From Desulfotomaculum sp. (GTDB taxonomy: Bacteria; Bacillota; Desulfotomaculia; Desulfotomaculales; Nap2-2B), in contig DMDI01000155.1 of the NCBI GenBank assembly GCA_003445555.1, positions 1 to 6,810 of the forward strand: a DNA stretch of 6,810 bases. The letters are read 5' to 3'. Position 1 is the stretch's first letter. Each line of letters opens with the position of its first letter. A program made the position numbers and the translations under genes. A model generated the notes under the pieces. That model worked only from the letters and a program-made list of their open reading frames with translations. It made no database searches and was not told the DNA's origin. Below, in pieces: positions 1 to 6,553 of this stretch.

Positions 1-441
1 AAACTTTCCACCAAAGCAAGGTATGGAATCCGGGCTTTACTGGACATAGCCCAGCATAATCTTGAAGGACCGGTTTTGCTTCGGGAAATTGCGAAAAGAC
101 AAGATATTTCGCGAAATTACCTGGAACAAATTCTCATTTCGCTTAAGGCTGCCGGATTTGTGAGAAGTGAACGGGGGAACCGGGGAGGATTTATCTTGGC
201 CAAAAATCCGTCAGAAATAAGGTTGGACCAGGCTGTCCAGGTGCTGGAAGGAAAAATAGCCCTGGTGGAATGCGTAGATGACCCCAAAGTTTGTCCCCGG
301 ACTTCATTTTGTCCGACCCACGAACTCTGGGGTGAGGTAACCGCGGCCATGAACCAGGTGCTCAAATCAAAAACCCTTCAGGACTTATTGGAAACGCAGA
401 AGCAAAAAGGACACCCCCAGACAGCCATGTATTACATCTAA
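1..441 (+). CDS. Rrf2/IscR-family [Fe-S] transcriptional regulator, 5' end just outside window
   Basis: A cytoplasmic DNA-binding regulator of the Rrf2 family. The frame is open from the first base and begins KLSTKARYGIRALLDIA, the classic Rrf2 N-terminus (usually MKLSTKGRYG), so probably only the initiator Met is missing. An internal TTG at 76 would remove the first helix and is not the start. The winged helix-turn-helix covers about residues 10-65, with SRNYLEQIL as the recognition region and a GNRGGF wing. Counting the missing Met as residue 1, three cysteines fall at about 92, 99 and 105 (CX6CX5C), followed by CPTH with His at about 108. In IscR, Cys92, Cys98, Cys104 and His107 bind a [2Fe-2S] cluster, so this protein probably senses Fe-S or redox state. 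Length of about 147 residues is normal. Its targets are unknown; the palindrome at 1869-1901 is a candidate. CymR-type Rrf2 proteins lack the cysteines, which argues against that role. Confidence 0.93.
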   Translation, partial: KLSTKARYGIRALLDIAQHNLEGPVLLREIAKRQDISRNYLEQILISLKAAGFVRSERGNRGGFILAKNPSEIRLDQAVQVLEGKIALVECVDDPKVCPRTSFCPTHELWGEVTAAMNQVLKSKTLQDLLETQKQKGHPQTAMYYI

Positions 442-468
442 GGCGAGGAAATTCTTGACTGTAAATAA

Positions 469-639
469 ATAACGATTATTGAACGGACAGGTTATAAAGC
501 CGAAGAGATTACGGAAAAAACAAAAGAAGAAGCCGGGGAAAATAAAAAGATAAGAAAAGAATGGTACCTTTTTGCCCTTGGGGTCACCTTGACTATATTA
601 TCTTACTCACCCCCAGAATCTTTTGACGGGGGGATTTAG
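469..639 (+). pseudogene. Probable relic of a heavy-metal P1B-type ATPase (end of HMA domain plus first TM helix)
   Basis: This is an open frame of 56 codons with no credible start codon or ribosome binding site; a stop lies just before it at 466-468. The translation contains IERTGYKAEEI, which resembles the last strand of a heavy-metal-associated domain in CopA/CadA pumps. A charged linker rich in Lys and Glu follows, then KEWYLFALGVTLTILSYSPP, which resembles the first membrane helix and following loop of P1B ATPases. It stops at the TAG at 637-639, and none of the catalytic domain follows. If the reading is right, this is the scar of a deleted metal exporter. The match is by eye and short, so a chance open frame is possible. 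Confidence 0.4.
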
Positions 640-686
640 AGTGCAAAAAAGTAATTTCTTTAGGTTAATAAAGAGGTGATATTTTT

Positions 687-1757
687 ATGGGTTCATATGT
701 TAACCTTTTAAAAAAGGCTGTTTATAACCAGCACCTTTCCCGCGAAGAAATTATCCGGCTGTTATCGGCAGCCGGCGAAGAAGAAATCAGGATGCTTTAT
801 GCCGCCGCTGACGAGGTTACCCGGGTGCATCTGGGAAACGAGGTACATCTGCGGGGAATTATTGAATTTTCAAACCATTGCAAACGAAACTGTCTTTATT
901 GCGGGATAAGGAGAGGCAACAAAAAATTAACCCGCTACCGGATGGAACCGGACGAAATTGTAAATACAGCCCTATATGCCTTTAAACTAGGTTACCCCAC
1001 CGTAGTCCTCCAGTCGGGGGAAGATGACTGGTATTCAATGGAAATAATGTGTTGGATAGTTAAAAATATAAAAAAAACAGCCAATCTGGCTATAACCCTT
1101 AGCCTTGGGGAAAAAAGCAGCCAGGAATATCACCGCTTAAAACAAGCAGGTGCCGACCGTTACTTGATGAGATTTGAAACCTCAAACCAAAAGCTGTACG
1201 GGCAGCTTCATCCTGGCGTAAGCTACGAAAACCGGATGCAGTGCCTCTTTACGTTGCGAGAACTAGGATATGAACTGGGCACCGGTTTTCTTGTCGGTTT
1301 GCCCGGCCAAACCATAGCTGATCTGGCCGGGGATATTCTTTTGCTTCAAAAACTGGATGCTGATATGGCAGGCATTGGTCCTTTTATAGCTCATCCGGAT
1401 ACCCCCCTTAAAGGCTGCGGCAGTGGTAATTTAGATATGGTGTTAAAGGTGCTGTCGATCGTTCGGCTCTTAATGCCCCAAACCAATATTCCGGCCACCA
1501 CGGCTGTAGGCACAGTGGATAATATAGGACGGCAACGTGCCTTGAAAGCAGGAGCAAATGTAATCATGCCCAACGTCACACCACAAAAATACCGGGAACT
1601 GTACCAGTTATACCCTGGTAAGATATGCATAGATGAACGGCCGGAACATTGCCGGATATGCGTGGAAGGTCTTATTATGTCGGCGGGAAAAATCAGGGGC
1701 AGTGGTTTTGGGAGCAGTCCAAAATGGAAGGAAAGGGCGGCCGTAATCCAGCCTTAA
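687..1757 (+). CDS. hydE: HydE-like radical SAM enzyme ([FeFe]-hydrogenase H-cluster maturase family)
   Basis: A 356-residue radical SAM protein. The SAM-cluster motif is CX3CX2C at Cys65, Cys69 and Cys72 within FSNHCKRNCLYCGIRR, almost the HydE signature. Further HydE-type segments are QSGED (109-113), RFETSNQKLYGQLHPG (162-177), VGLPGQT (203-209) and GPFIAHPDTPL (231-241). A second cysteine set, CX7CX2C at Cys314, Cys322 and Cys325, matches the accessory cluster site of Thermotoga maritima HydE. Length is typical for the family. In [FeFe]-hydrogenase maturation, HydE acts on the HydG-derived iron-CO-CN synthon during assembly of the diiron subcluster. The ATG is preceded by GAGGTGAT at 673-680, which fixes the start. 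No HydF, HydG or hydrogenase is in the window, and the next gene is NifX-like, so a role as a paralogue serving the nitrogenase-like system is possible. Family membership is firm; the exact substrate is not. Confidence 0.85.
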   Translation: MGSYVNLLKKAVYNQHLSREEIIRLLSAAGEEEIRMLYAAADEVTRVHLGNEVHLRGIIEFSNHCKRNCLYCGIRRGNKKLTRYRMEPDEIVNTALYAFKLGYPTVVLQSGEDDWYSMEIMCWIVKNIKKTANLAITLSLGEKSSQEYHRLKQAGADRYLMRFETSNQKLYGQLHPGVSYENRMQCLFTLRELGYELGTGFLVGLPGQTIADLAGDILLLQKLDADMAGIGPFIAHPDTPLKGCGSGNLDMVLKVLSIVRLLMPQTNIPATTAVGTVDNIGRQRALKAGANVIMPNVTPQKYRELYQLYPGKICIDERPEHCRICVEGLIMSAGKIRGSGFGSSPKWKERAAVIQP

Positions 1758-1846
1758 CGCAGGAAGAAAGAAATCATCATAACAACCCGGAGAATATAGG
1801 AAAAAATGATTGATGATAAATCAGAAATAATTTTTTAAAAAAGGAC

Positions 1847-1875
1847 TTGACAGTCTTCTTTTTTTAAGGTATAGA
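1847..1875 (+). promoter_or_regulatory. Sigma-A-type promoter of the nitrogenase-like operon
   Basis: TTGACA at 1847-1852 is a perfect -35 element. TATAGA at 1870-1875 lies after an ideal 17-base spacer. An A/T-rich tract (TTTTTTAAAAAA, 1831-1842) sits just upstream and could act as an UP element. Transcription would begin near 1882, leaving a leader of about 125 bases before the GTG at 2008. A perfect TATAAT at 1880-1885 is 27 bases from this -35, too far to pair with it, but could be used from another -35. No intrinsic terminator separates the preceding radical SAM gene from this promoter, so read-through is possible. Confidence 0.75.
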
Positions 1876-1901
1876 TTAGTATAATGATAAACTAAGTATA
1901 C
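1869..1901 (+). promoter_or_regulatory. Imperfect palindrome over the -10 region: candidate operator
   Basis: The left arm is GTATA-GA-TTAGT (1869-1880) and the right arm is ACTAA-G-TATAC (1891-1901), separated by 10 bases. Reversing the right arm gives GTATA-C-TTAGT, so ten positions pair, with a 2:1 mismatch in the middle of the arms. The site covers the -10 hexamer and the expected transcription start, where a bound protein would block initiation. Its size suits a dimeric regulator such as an Rrf2 protein, and one is encoded upstream at 1-441. The link to that regulator is inference; the sequence does not match any Rrf2 consensus I can state with certainty. Confidence 0.45.
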
Positions 1902-2007
1902 AAGCAACCTGGCAGAGCCTAGAGCATAGTACGGAGGACCTTAAGGAGGTGGAGCTTTTCACGCTTACGTATTCCTACGGTTAATACTACGGAAAAGGAG
2001 GATTTGC
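1882..2007 (+). promoter_or_regulatory. Long 5' leader of the operon with an orphan Shine-Dalgarno and small hairpins
   Basis: The leader is about 125 bases. AAGGAGGT at 1943-1950 is a strong Shine-Dalgarno sequence with no ATG, GTG or TTG at a usable distance after it. GTGGA (1949-1953) can pair with the U-rich TTCAC segment (1958-1962), which would cover its edge. GTATT (1969-1973) and AATAC (1983-1987) can form a second stem with a 9-base loop. CTACGG occurs twice (1975-1980 and 1987-1992). TAGTA (1927-1931) could instead pair with TACTA (1985-1989). The real ribosome binding site for the next gene is AAGGAGGA at 1995-2002. The leader matches no riboswitch class I recognise; it may be structured RNA or plain spacer. 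Confidence 0.3.
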
Positions 2008-2385
2008 GTGTCGTTTAAGGTGGCCGTTGCCAGCAGTGACGGTAAATTTGTAAACCAGCATTTTGGTCGGGCTAATCAGTTCCTTATTTTTGAGATAAAG
2101 GACAACGGTGATTATGAATTTCTAGCCTTGCGGAAAAATATTCCGCCATGTAATAGCGGGGAAAGCCATGATGACCTGTTGACCAAAACGTTAGACTTAA
2201 TTTCCGACTGCCGGGCAGTACTGGTAAGCCGGGTTGGTTCGGGGGCGGCGGAAGCTCTCATTTTGCGTGGAATCCAGCCTTACGTAATTCCCAATTTCAT
2301 AGCGGATGCTTTGAAGCAGTTGGTTTTGTTTAGAGCTAAGGCAGATACAATGCAGGACGTCTTTGGAAGCTGTGATGAAAAATAA
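2008..2385 (+). CDS. NifX/NifB-C-terminal-type dinitrogenase iron-molybdenum cofactor-binding protein
   Basis: A 125-residue single-domain protein of the dinitrogenase iron-molybdenum cofactor biosynthesis family (the fold shared by NifX, NafY and the C-terminus of NifB). It opens with KVAVASSDGKFVNQHFGRA, the family hallmark, in which the His of QHFG (His18) is the strongly conserved putative ligand. SHDDLL, ISDCRAVLVSRVGSGA and LILRGIQPYVI follow in the usual order. Cys48, His54 and Cys68 are further possible ligands. Relatives bind or carry FeMo-cofactor precursors such as NifB-co. The GTG start at 2008 is set by AAGGAGGA at 1995-2002. It is the first gene after the promoter, and the NifH-like gene follows 25 bases later. 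This suggests a dedicated cofactor carrier or holding protein for the NifDK-like complex. It has no radical SAM domain, so it is not NifB. Confidence 0.85.
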   Translation: MSFKVAVASSDGKFVNQHFGRANQFLIFEIKDNGDYEFLALRKNIPPCNSGESHDDLLTKTLDLISDCRAVLVSRVGSGAAEALILRGIQPYVIPNFIADALKQLVLFRAKADTMQDVFGSCDEK

Positions 2386-2410
2386 TTAAGTATAGGAGGA
2401 ATAAGATAAG

Positions 2411-3292
2411 ATGACAAAACGAAAAGAGATTGCCATCTACGGGAAAGGAGGTATTGGGAAGTCCACCACCACTTCTAATCTCAGTGTAGCCTTAGCCGAA
2501 ATGGGCTACAAGGTAATGCAGATTGGCTGCGACCCAAAAAGCGATTCCACAAATACGCTGCGGCGGGGAAGGTTTATTCCTACGGTACTCGATACCTTAA
2601 GAAGCGGCTCAAGCGATTTAAGCAAGATTGTCCATGAAGGATATAAAGGAATTCTTTGTGTTGAGGCAGGGGGACCTGAACCTGGCGTTGGATGTGCGGG
2701 AAGAGGAATTATCACCGCAATTGAACTCTTAAATCAAAAGGGCATAATCGAGGAATATTCGCCGGACGTGGTTATTTATGATGTGCTTGGGGATGTGGTC
2801 TGCGGCGGGTTTGCGATGCCGATCCGGCAGGGGGTTGCAGAACAGATATACGCGGTAACCTCTTCGGATTTTATGTCGCTTTACGCGGCAAATAATCTTT
2901 TTAAAGGAATAGTAAAGTATGCCAACAGCGGAGGGGCACTTCTGGGCGGAATTATTGGCAATTCGATCAATAAGACGGCGCAGCAGGAGATGATTAACGA
3001 TTTTAGCAGGAAAACCGGGACCCAGGTAGTTGAATATGTTCCCCGGTCGCAAACCGTTACGAAGTGCGAACTTGATGGCATGACTACCCTAGAAGGTTCT
3101 CCAAAATCAAAGCAAGCGGCTGTTTACCGGAGTCTGGCCAAGAAAATTATTGAAAGCGGGAATAGCTTCGTTCCAAAACCACTCGACCCCGAAGAATTGT
3201 GGAGCTGGGGCTCAACGTGGGTAAGCCGGCTGTTGGGAGAACAAAAGGTGGCCTACGAAGGGATCCAAGATAGTAAAGGAGGAGGAATTTAA
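2411..3292 (+). CDS. NifH-like ATP-dependent reductase (nitrogenase-like iron protein)
   Basis: A 293-residue member of the NifH/BchL/CfbC family: a homodimer that bridges one [4Fe-4S] cluster and uses ATP hydrolysis to pass electrons to a NifDK-like partner. The Walker A motif is GKGGIGKST (11-19). IGCDPK (38-43) follows the usual pattern. The two cluster cysteines are Cys95 in [12 protein letters not shown] and Cys131 in [14 protein letters not shown] (switch II), equivalent to Cys97 and Cys132 of NifH. The Arg of GCAGRG (Arg98) corresponds to the Arg100 that is ADP-ribosylated in classical Nif[11 protein letters not shown] (207-216) is the conserved late segment. Length is normal for NifH. 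The start has AGGAGGA at 2394-2400. The stop codon directly abuts the ATG of the NifD-like gene, so the two are probably translationally coupled. The partner's altered active site indicates a nitrogenase-like enzyme, not true nitrogenase. Confidence 0.93.
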   Translation: MTKRKEIAIYGKGGIGKSTTTSNLSVALAEMGYKVMQIGCDPKSDSTNTLRRGRFIPTVLDTLRSGSSDLSKIVHEGYKGILCVEAGGPEPGVGCAGRGIITAIELLNQKGIIEEYSPDVVIYDVLGDVVCGGFAMPIRQGVAEQIYAVTSSDFMSLYAANNLFKGIVKYANSGGALLGGIIGNSINKTAQQEMINDFSRKTGTQVVEYVPRSQTVTKCELDGMTTLEGSPKSKQAAVYRSLAKKIIESGNSFVPKPLDPEELWSWGSTWVSRLLGEQKVAYEGIQDSKGGGI

Positions 3293-4756
3293 ATGGTAAA
3301 AAAAGTTAAACTAAGCGAGAAAATTGTTCCCACCCGGGAAGATCGTTTGGGTACGATTATTGCGTACGGGGGAAGAGCGAACGAACTTGTTGATCTGGCG
3401 GCGCGGCGGTGCCTCAAGGCGCAGGACCGGTCGTTTACCCAAACAACCTTCTGCCAGGAATGGCTGGCTATGTTCACGCTCGCAACGATAACGGACGCGG
3501 TTTCCATCGTCCACGCGCCGGTCGGCTGCAGCAGTTCTCTGTCCTGCATCAATATCTTTAACCGTTTAGGTCATATCTTGCGAGGAAGGGTACCGTCGAA
3601 CGCAAGATGGCTTTCTACGAATCTCTTGGAAGCAGATACAATTCACGGAGGGGAAGAAAAGCTTAAGAAAGCGATTATAGAGGCGGATAAAAGGTACCAG
3701 CCCAAATCAATCTTTGTATTTACCTCCTGTGTGGCCGGGATTATTGGCGAAGATATTGATGCGGTGGTAGAAAAAGTGCAGCCTGAAGTAACCGCGCTTG
3801 TGGTTCCGGTGCATTGCGATGGATTTAGGTCGAAGGTGTGGGCCTCCGGCTACGACGGTTCATTCCACGGTGTTTTAAGCTATTTAGTAAAGGAGCCAAC
3901 GGCAAAAAGGGATGATTTAATCAACGTAGTTAATCCGCTCACCGTCGGAAGGCTTGATGAAGTTGAGATAGAGCGGCTCCTGAACAAGTTGGGACTTAAA
4001 GCTAACTTCATCCCCTGCTTTGCGAGCACGGACGCCCTCCGAAACTCAGCCGAGGCCGTGCTTACCACGAGCCTTTGCCCAACCTATAGCGAGTACTTTG
4101 TAAAATTATTGCAAGAGCGCTTTCAAGTTCCCTACACCCAGGAAGTAATGCCCATCGGGCTTGATAACACAGACCTGTGGCTCAGGGAAATTGGCAATCG
4201 GCTGGGAAGAAAGGAGGAGGTGGAGAAAATCATAGTCGAAGAGCGAAAAAGGGTTGAGCCAAAAGTAGCCGAGCTTAAAAAGAAGCTTAAGGGGAAAAAG
4301 GTTTTTGTGAGTGCAGGTCAGTCCAGAGCCATCGGGATCCCAAACCTTCTTGCGGACCTTGGACTGGAACTAATTGGTGTTACCGCCTTCCATTACGATG
4401 AGGTAATCTCTGACCGTTTTGCCGAACTGACGAAGAGGTGCGGGAATTTCTGCACGAGCATTGCCAACGTCCAGCCCTTCGAGCAGACAAATATCTTAAA
4501 CAGGGAGAAACCGGATATTTACCTTGGTCATCTTGGTGAGTCTGTCTGGGCCGCCAAACAAGGATTCCCAACGGCGATGATCCTGATTTATTTATGTCTT
4601 TATGCCGGCTACAATGGGGTTGTATCCTTTGGAAGCAGGCTGATTAACGCGCTTACTAATCCAGCATTTAACAAAAGGCTGGCCGACCATGCCAGCTCAA
4701 TCTATCGCGATACCTGGTATGGTGAGCAGCCATTTAAATACCTAAAGGGGGATTAA
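3293..4756 (+). CDS. NifD-like alpha subunit of a nitrogenase-like reductase
   Basis: A 487-residue protein of the nitrogenase component 1 family. The three P-cluster-type cysteines are Cys54 (TTFCQEW), Cys79 (HAPVGCSS) and Cys146 (FTSCVAGIIGED), equivalent to Cys62, Cys88 and Cys154 of NifD. Aligning TSLCPTYSEY with the NifD segment HCYRSMNY places Cys262 at the cofactor ligand Cys275. Arg345 (AGQSR) falls at Arg359. In contrast, CDGFRSKVWASGYDG (175-189) gives Trp183 at Gln191 and about Asp188 at His195. The His442 region reads YAGYNG (437-442), with no His, as in NifE- and BchN-like proteins. The scaffold can thus hold P-cluster and cofactor, but the residues tied to N2 reduction are missing. 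Related proteins reduce other substrates, such as methylthio-alkanes in the Mar system. The alternative is a NifE-like assembly scaffold, but the operon order HDK and a dedicated reductase favour an enzyme. Alignments are by eye. Confidence 0.88.
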   Translation: MVKKVKLSEKIVPTREDRLGTIIAYGGRANELVDLAARRCLKAQDRSFTQTTFCQEWLAMFTLATITDAVSIVHAPVGCSSSLSCINIFNRLGHILRGRVPSNARWLSTNLLEADTIHGGEEKLKKAIIEADKRYQPKSIFVFTSCVAGIIGEDIDAVVEKVQPEVTALVVPVHCDGFRSKVWASGYDGSFHGVLSYLVKEPTAKRDDLINVVNPLTVGRLDEVEIERLLNKLGLKANFIPCFASTDALRNSAEAVLTTSLCPTYSEYFVKLLQERFQVPYTQEVMPIGLDNTDLWLREIGNRLGRKEEVEKIIVEERKRVEPKVAELKKKLKGKKVFVSAGQSRAIGIPNLLADLGLELIGVTAFHYDEVISDRFAELTKRCGNFCTSIANVQPFEQTNILNREKPDIYLGHLGESVWAAKQGFPTAMILIYLCLYAGYNGVVSFGSRLINALTNPAFNKRLADHASSIYRDTWYGEQPFKYLKGD

Positions 4757-4761
4757 AATAA

Positions 4762-6033
4762 ATGAGTGAAATTATTGAGACACCTAGATATGCGTGCGCC
4801 CTTGGTGGGGCATTAAGTACGGTTACGGCGATGAACAGCTTTGTACCGATCATTCACGCCGGGCCCGGGTGCGGAGTTCAGTTGTTCTACGGGCAAAGCT
4901 TTGTGGGAGGTTACCAGGGGTCAGGAAGATTGGGAGGTGTAAGCGTCCCTAGTACTAACACGTACGAGCGGGAGGTGGTATTTGGGGGGGAGCCAAGATT
5001 AAGGGAGCAGATTCAAAACACGATTGAACTGATCAAAGGGGATAAATACATCGTGCTTACGGGATGCACCGCAGAGCTTATTGGAGATGACGTAAAGGCG
5101 GTAGTGCGTGAGTTTGAAGATAAAGCGTTAGTCCTTTATGCCGAAACTGCCGGTTTTAAAGGGAGCAGTTATGTTGGTTATGAAATCGTGCTGAATTCTT
5201 TTGTTGATCAACTAGTCAAGGAAAAGCCCAAAGAAGATAAACTAGTAAACATCCTGGGGATTGTCCCGTCTCAGGATATATTCTGGCAGGGAAACTTGGC
5301 GGAAATTGAACGGATCCTCAATAAGCTTGGTCTTAAAGTCAACACATTCTTTAACGGAAGGTCAATTAATGATGCCTCCTCCGCGGCTTTAAACATTGTG
5401 TTATCGCCCTGGGTAGGCGCTGTCTTGGCCGAAAAATTACAGGAAAGATTTGGCACACCTTACCTGGTAAACCCGCTTCCCATTGGGGTAACAGAAACAA
5501 ACTCATTTTTAAAACGGGTCGGTGCGGCGTTGGGGATTGAGGTTGCTGAGGTGATTGCGCAGGAGGAAGAGCAAACGTACAAATCTATTGAAAAGGGGGC
5601 GGACCTGGTGGTGGACTTTGACCTCCAGTTAAGGTTTGCCACCATCACGGATTCAAACTACGGAATAGCTCTGAGTAAATTTCTGGTAAATGACTTTGGG
5701 TGGATACCTTCCTTGGCCGTAATATCGGATGATATTTCGGAAAAGTACCGGGAATCAATTAAAAAAGAACTTAATTTCAGTCCAGGGCTTTCTCCCGCGG
5801 TCGTATTTGAGTCTGATTCAGGGAAGATATGGGAGGCGGTGGAAAAGGAGGGCCCGAACTTCATCTTTGGCGGTTCCCTGGACAAGGACCTGGCCGGAAA
5901 AATCGGCGCCAACAGGTTAAGCATATCCTATCCCATCACGGACAGGGTCGTGCTCGACCGGGGATACGCCGGATATAAGGGGGCGATAAATCTTATTGAG
6001 GATGTTTTAAGCGCGATAGTAGCTCCGTTGTGA
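4762..6033 (+). CDS. NifK-like beta subunit of a nitrogenase-like reductase
   Basis: A 423-residue component 1 family protein that should pair with the NifD-like subunit. Cysteines at 12 (RYACALGG), 37 (HAGPGCGVQ) and 102 (LTGCTAELIGDD) match Cys70, Cys95 and Cys153 of NifK, completing a six-Cys P-cluster site across the subunit interface. STNTYEREVVFGGEPRL (64-80) corresponds to the conserved VFGG segment of NifK. The long N-terminal extension of classical NifK is absent: the first ligand is already at residue 12, so the protein is about 100 residues shorter than NifK. The C-terminal DRGYAGYKGA (399-408) mirrors YAGYNG in the partner, in keeping with the shared origin of the two subunits. 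The start lies five bases after the preceding stop, with AAAGGGGGA at 4744-4752. A NifN-like scaffold role is the alternative. No clear terminator follows. Confidence 0.88.
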   Translation: MSEIIETPRYACALGGALSTVTAMNSFVPIIHAGPGCGVQLFYGQSFVGGYQGSGRLGGVSVPSTNTYEREVVFGGEPRLREQIQNTIELIKGDKYIVLTGCTAELIGDDVKAVVREFEDKALVLYAETAGFKGSSYVGYEIVLNSFVDQLVKEKPKEDKLVNILGIVPSQDIFWQGNLAEIERILNKLGLKVNTFFNGRSINDASSAALNIVLSPWVGAVLAEKLQERFGTPYLVNPLPIGVTETNSFLKRVGAALGIEVAEVIAQEEEQTYKSIEKGADLVVDFDLQLRFATITDSNYGIALSKFLVNDFGWIPSLAVISDDISEKYRESIKKELNFSPGLSPAVVFESDSGKIWEAVEKEGPNFIFGGSLDKDLAGKIGANRLSISYPITDRVVLDRGYAGYKGAINLIEDVLSAIVAPL

Positions 6034-6053
6034 TTATTAAATAGGCATCTTAA

Positions 6054-6188
6054 AAAAATAGCCGGTTTTCAGCAGAGGGGTTAGTGCAATTAGGAAATGA
6101 CCTGGTGGAAATGGGAAGCATTAAGAAGGACCCCGGGGAAAACTTGTTCGCGCCGGAGTTCAAAGGGATAACCTGGGGGTTCAAGTAA
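6054..6188 (+). pseudogene. Relic: C-terminal tail of an ABC transporter substrate-binding protein (NMT1/SsuA-like)
   Basis: An open stretch of 44 codons after a stop at 6051-6053, with no proper start. Its translation includes EGLVQLGNDLVEMGSIKK and ends in a Pro/Phe-rich tail (residues FAPEFKGITWGFK). This resembles the last helix and tail of periplasmic-type binding proteins for nitrate, sulfonate, taurine or thiamine precursor, where a segment like LADDMVEMGYIKKAPD is common. Everything upstream of this helix is absent; the NifK-like gene ends only 20 bases earlier. It is most simply the end of a binding-protein gene whose body was deleted. Recognition is by eye on a short segment. Confidence 0.45.
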
Positions 6189-6211
6189 GAAAAAATAAAA
6201 GATAAGGATAA

Positions 6212-6553
6212 ATGAAAAAGTTTGCTCTTCTTACCAGCTTTATTATTGGCGTTGGCATTCTAATCACCTTCTCCCTCTCCCTGGCTGGTGAGAAGGGGGT
6301 TGTCAGGGCAGGGCACACCGGCAACCCCCACCTTGCCCCCCTATTTGTAGCCGAAGATAAAGGCCTCTTTAAAAATCACGGGTTAAAGATGGTGCTTAAA
6401 AAATTTGGTTCTTCAAGCGAGATTGGTTATGCGTTGCTCACAAAGAAGATAGAGTTAGGGTTTTTAGAGTTGCCAAGAGCGTCTAAATTATTAAAAGAAC
6501 ATCAGCAAGCGGTGTTTTTTATCCGGTTCTTTTTGATACCTATCAGGGGGTAA
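6212..6553 (+). pseudogene. Truncated ABC transporter substrate-binding protein (N-terminal fragment, NMT1/SsuA/TauA-like)
   Basis: The frame begins MKKFALLTS, a positively charged start followed by a hydrophobic stretch to about residue 25 (signal peptide). There is no lipobox Cys, unusual for a Bacillota binding protein. VRAGHTGNPHLAPLFVAEDKGLFKNHGL continues as domain I of an NMT1-type binding protein (in two parts: VRAGHTGNPHLAPLFVAEDK, then GLFKNHGLKM). KIELGFLELPRASKLLKEHQ is the later substrate-cleft part. From about codon 99 the frame has run into foreign sequence (the permease fragment, read in the wrong frame) and stops at 6551-6553. Family members have about 320 residues, so roughly two thirds of the protein is missing. 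A weak AAGGA (6204-6208) precedes the ATG. It probably once supplied the substrate or a precursor to the enzyme encoded upstream. Confidence 0.75.

Noticed and set aside
455..482. TTGACT followed by TATTGA, possible promoter for the HydE-like gene
   Set aside because: The -10 match is poor and it lies more than 200 bases from the gene. TTGACT at 589-594 and TTGACG at 623-628 also lack a fitting -10.
610..632. C5/G5 inverted repeat (CCCCC, 13-base loop, GGGGG), possible terminator
   Set aside because: No T-run follows and the stem is only five pairs. It also lies within the probable ATPase relic, where it is explained as ordinary coding sequence.
1773..1817. ATCATCA and TGATGAT inverted repeat after the HydE-like gene
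   Set aside because: The arms are short, the loop is about 30 bases, and no T-tract follows, so it does not support a terminator.
2411..6033. Classical dinitrogenase nifHDK for nitrogen fixation
   Set aside because: The NifD-like protein lacks the Gln191, His195 and His442 equivalents, and the NifK-like protein is about 100 residues short. No nifB, nifE or nifN is in the window.
6212..6553. A genuine short secreted protein of 113 residues
   Set aside because: The last 15 or so residues are the permease region read out of frame, and the rest is the front of a standard binding protein of about 320 residues.
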